Below, one piece after another: positions 15,835-15,991 of a stretch of 15,991 bases of DNA; position 1 is the first letter of the stretch, and each line of letters opens with the position of its first letter. The DNA is from Pleurotus djamor (Eukaryota; Basidiomycota; Agaricomycetes; Agaricales; Pleurotaceae), in the NCBI GenBank assembly GCA_029747585.1, contig JAPEVF010000444.1, forward strand, positions 21,409-37,399, written 5' to 3'. The notes under the pieces were generated by a model. That model saw only the letters and a program-made list of their open reading frames with translations, made no database searches and was not told the origin of the DNA. The position numbers were made by a program, and so were the translations under genes.

Positions 15835-15991
15835 GTAAGTCAATGCATCTACCCCTGTGTTTCTCACATACGCCGTGTGTCCTGTTNCAAGTACTTATTG
15901 ACATCGCTCGTTGGGCCCACGAAATTTCCAGCGAGTTCTCACTCGCTATGCGTGAATCCTTGTCACTTACATAAAACGCGTCGTTCAACAA
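15835..15991 (+). other. eIF3d intron and unresolved window end
   Basis: A clear donor (GG/GTAAGTC) ends the last visible exon at 15834. The next exon of the family should begin with Tyr-(Val/Ile)-Ser-Arg. In the remaining 157 bases I find no reading frame that continues that way after any nearby AG. Either the intron is longer than the others here and runs past the window edge, or the sequence around the N at 15887 is imperfect. Confidence 0.5.

Overview
The window is nuclear DNA from a filamentous basidiomycete fungus, most likely an Agaricomycete. The evidence is five intron-rich genes with very short introns (mostly 45-63 nt, GT...AG), close packing of head-to-head and tail-to-tail genes, and protein sequences of fungal type. 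No bacterial operon, tRNA, rRNA, CRISPR array or intact transposon was seen. All identifications come from reading the translations against remembered family motifs; no database was searched.

Layout from left to right. (1) 10-8509, minus strand: a complete ATR/Mec1/Rad3 checkpoint kinase gene. I could resolve it into 26 exons that sum to an unbroken 2402-codon reading frame. (2) 8510-8857: a 348-bp shared upstream region with three CGCGT cores, one of them a perfect MluI cell-cycle box. (3) 8858-10461, plus strand: DDI1, a ubiquitin-shuttle protein with a retropepsin-like aspartyl protease domain. (4) 10584-11940, minus strand, convergent with DDI1: SPT3, a SAGA coactivator subunit. (5) 11941-12972: about 1 kb without a recognisable gene. 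(6) 12973-14105, minus strand: IST3 (Snu17/RBMX2), a spliceosomal RES-complex RRM protein whose first coding exon holds only five nucleotides. (7) 14192 to the window edge, plus strand: the 5' part of the gene for translation initiation factor eIF3 subunit d. Only 86 bp separate its start codon from that of IST3.

The genes are conserved housekeeping functions: DNA-damage checkpoint, ubiquitin/protease response, transcription coactivation, splicing and translation initiation. The two head-to-head pairs are the most suggestive arrangement. ATR and DDI1 both relate to DNA damage and share a promoter with G1/S-type motifs. IST3 and eIF3d share an extremely short spacer.

Three observations stand out. 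DDI1 has a 60-nt, stop-free segment that behaves like an intron but encodes a second, synonymously diverged copy of the DPFDV motif. The 38 single N bases in the first 6.1 kb fall almost only in introns or third codon positions, as expected for masked allelic differences rather than random sequencing failure. They stop abruptly at 6098. I did not find a convincing new multi-gene system in this window.
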